A stretch of 5,599 nucleotides of DNA from a bacterium (GTDB taxonomy: Bacteria; Omnitrophota; Gorgyraeia; Gygaellales; UBA12090): positions 1-5,599 of the forward strand of contig SCPY01000119.1 of the NCBI GenBank assembly GCA_004299495.1. The letters run 5' to 3'. Of the stretch, positions 5,398-5,599 are shown piece after piece (position 1 is the stretch's first letter; every line of letters starts with the position of its first letter). The position numbers were made by a program, and so were the translations under genes. Below the pieces are notes generated by a model. It made no database searches. It had not been told where the DNA came from and was given only the letters and a program-made list of their open reading frames with translations.

Positions 5398-5599
5398 ATG
5401 AAAAACCTAAAAGGCAAGATTTCCGTCATTATTCCCGCGTATAACGAAGCGGATATTATCTGTGAATCCTTGCGCGAAACAGTCAGGGTTTTTAAAGATT
5501 TTGGATGCAGGTATGAGATAATCGTGGTTGATGACGGCAGCCAGGACGCGACGTACCAAAAGGCCCTGGAGGAAGCGTCAAGGCACAGCAATGTAATCG
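5398..5599 (+). CDS. Family 2 glycosyltransferase, 3'-truncated by window end
   Basis: First 67 codons of a GT-A fold, GT2-type glycosyltransferase, which transfers sugar from a nucleotide-sugar donor, probably to a lipid-linked or surface glycan acceptor at the cytoplasmic face of the membrane. Visible signatures: the nucleotide-binding start ISVIIPAYNEADII (8-21), and YEIIVVDDGSQDAT (39-52) with the DDGS motif whose aspartates bind the nucleotide. This arrangement resembles the dolichyl/polyprenyl-phosphate sugar synthase branch of GT2. The acceptor domain, the second conserved aspartate motif and any C-terminal membrane helices lie beyond the window, so the specific activity cannot be named. 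It follows the flippase after 2 bp with a GAGG ribosome binding site, so the two are almost certainly in one operon. Confidence 0.88.
   Translation, partial: MKNLKGKISVIIPAYNEADIICESLRETVRVFKDFGCRYEIIVVDDGSQDATYQKALEEASRHSNVI

Noticed and set aside
1..5599. CRISPR arrays, insertion sequences, tRNA or rRNA genes
   Set aside because: No regularly spaced repeats, transposase motifs, terminal repeats with duplications, or tRNA/rRNA sequences were seen on either strand.

Overview
The window reads as a compact bacterial chromosomal segment with every real gene on the + strand. It holds a 5'-truncated phosphohexomutase, a PlsC-type acyltransferase, ribosomal protein S1 (rpsA), tyrosyl-tRNA synthetase (tyrS), a 12-helix MOP/Wzx-like flippase and the first 67 codons of a family 2 glycosyltransferase. 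No mobile element, phage gene, tRNA, rRNA or CRISPR array is visible. Six canonical S1 domains and a KMSKS-type TyrRS place it in Bacteria. The neighbourhood (acyltransferase next to rpsA, surface-glycan genes downstream) and the mixed, roughly 50% GC codon use would suit a Gram-negative lineage such as the PVC/Omnitrophota-type candidate phyla. That placement is a weak inference, because no phylogenetic marker could be compared here.

Layout: 1-631 carries domains III and IV of an alpha-D-phosphohexomutase. Its TAA shares one base with the ATG of plsC (631-1236), which indicates translational coupling. A 171-bp non-coding gap (1237-1407) follows and is the most information-rich part of the window. 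A near-consensus sigma-70 promoter (TTGACA, 17 bp, GATAAT) lies across the plsC stop codon. Its predicted transcript begins with a leader of roughly 160 nt that contains two large hairpins, and the second ends at the Shine-Dalgarno of rpsA. The 3' arm of hairpin 1 can also pair with the Shine-Dalgarno region, so the leader looks like a possible two-state translational switch. rpsA (1408-2952) is followed after 3 bp by tyrS (2956-4131), so these two probably form one translation operon. After 37 bp come the flippase (4169-5395) and, 2 bp later, the glycosyltransferase (5398 to the window end). These two probably open a surface polysaccharide or glycolipid locus.

Together the genes cover sugar-phosphate supply for glycans, phosphatidic acid synthesis, translation, and glycan assembly and export. 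The protein families are ordinary. The candidate for something undescribed is the rpsA leader: long S1 autoregulatory leaders are known in gammaproteobacteria, but this one shows no resemblance I can recognise and may be an independent regulatory RNA or a domesticated intergenic repeat.
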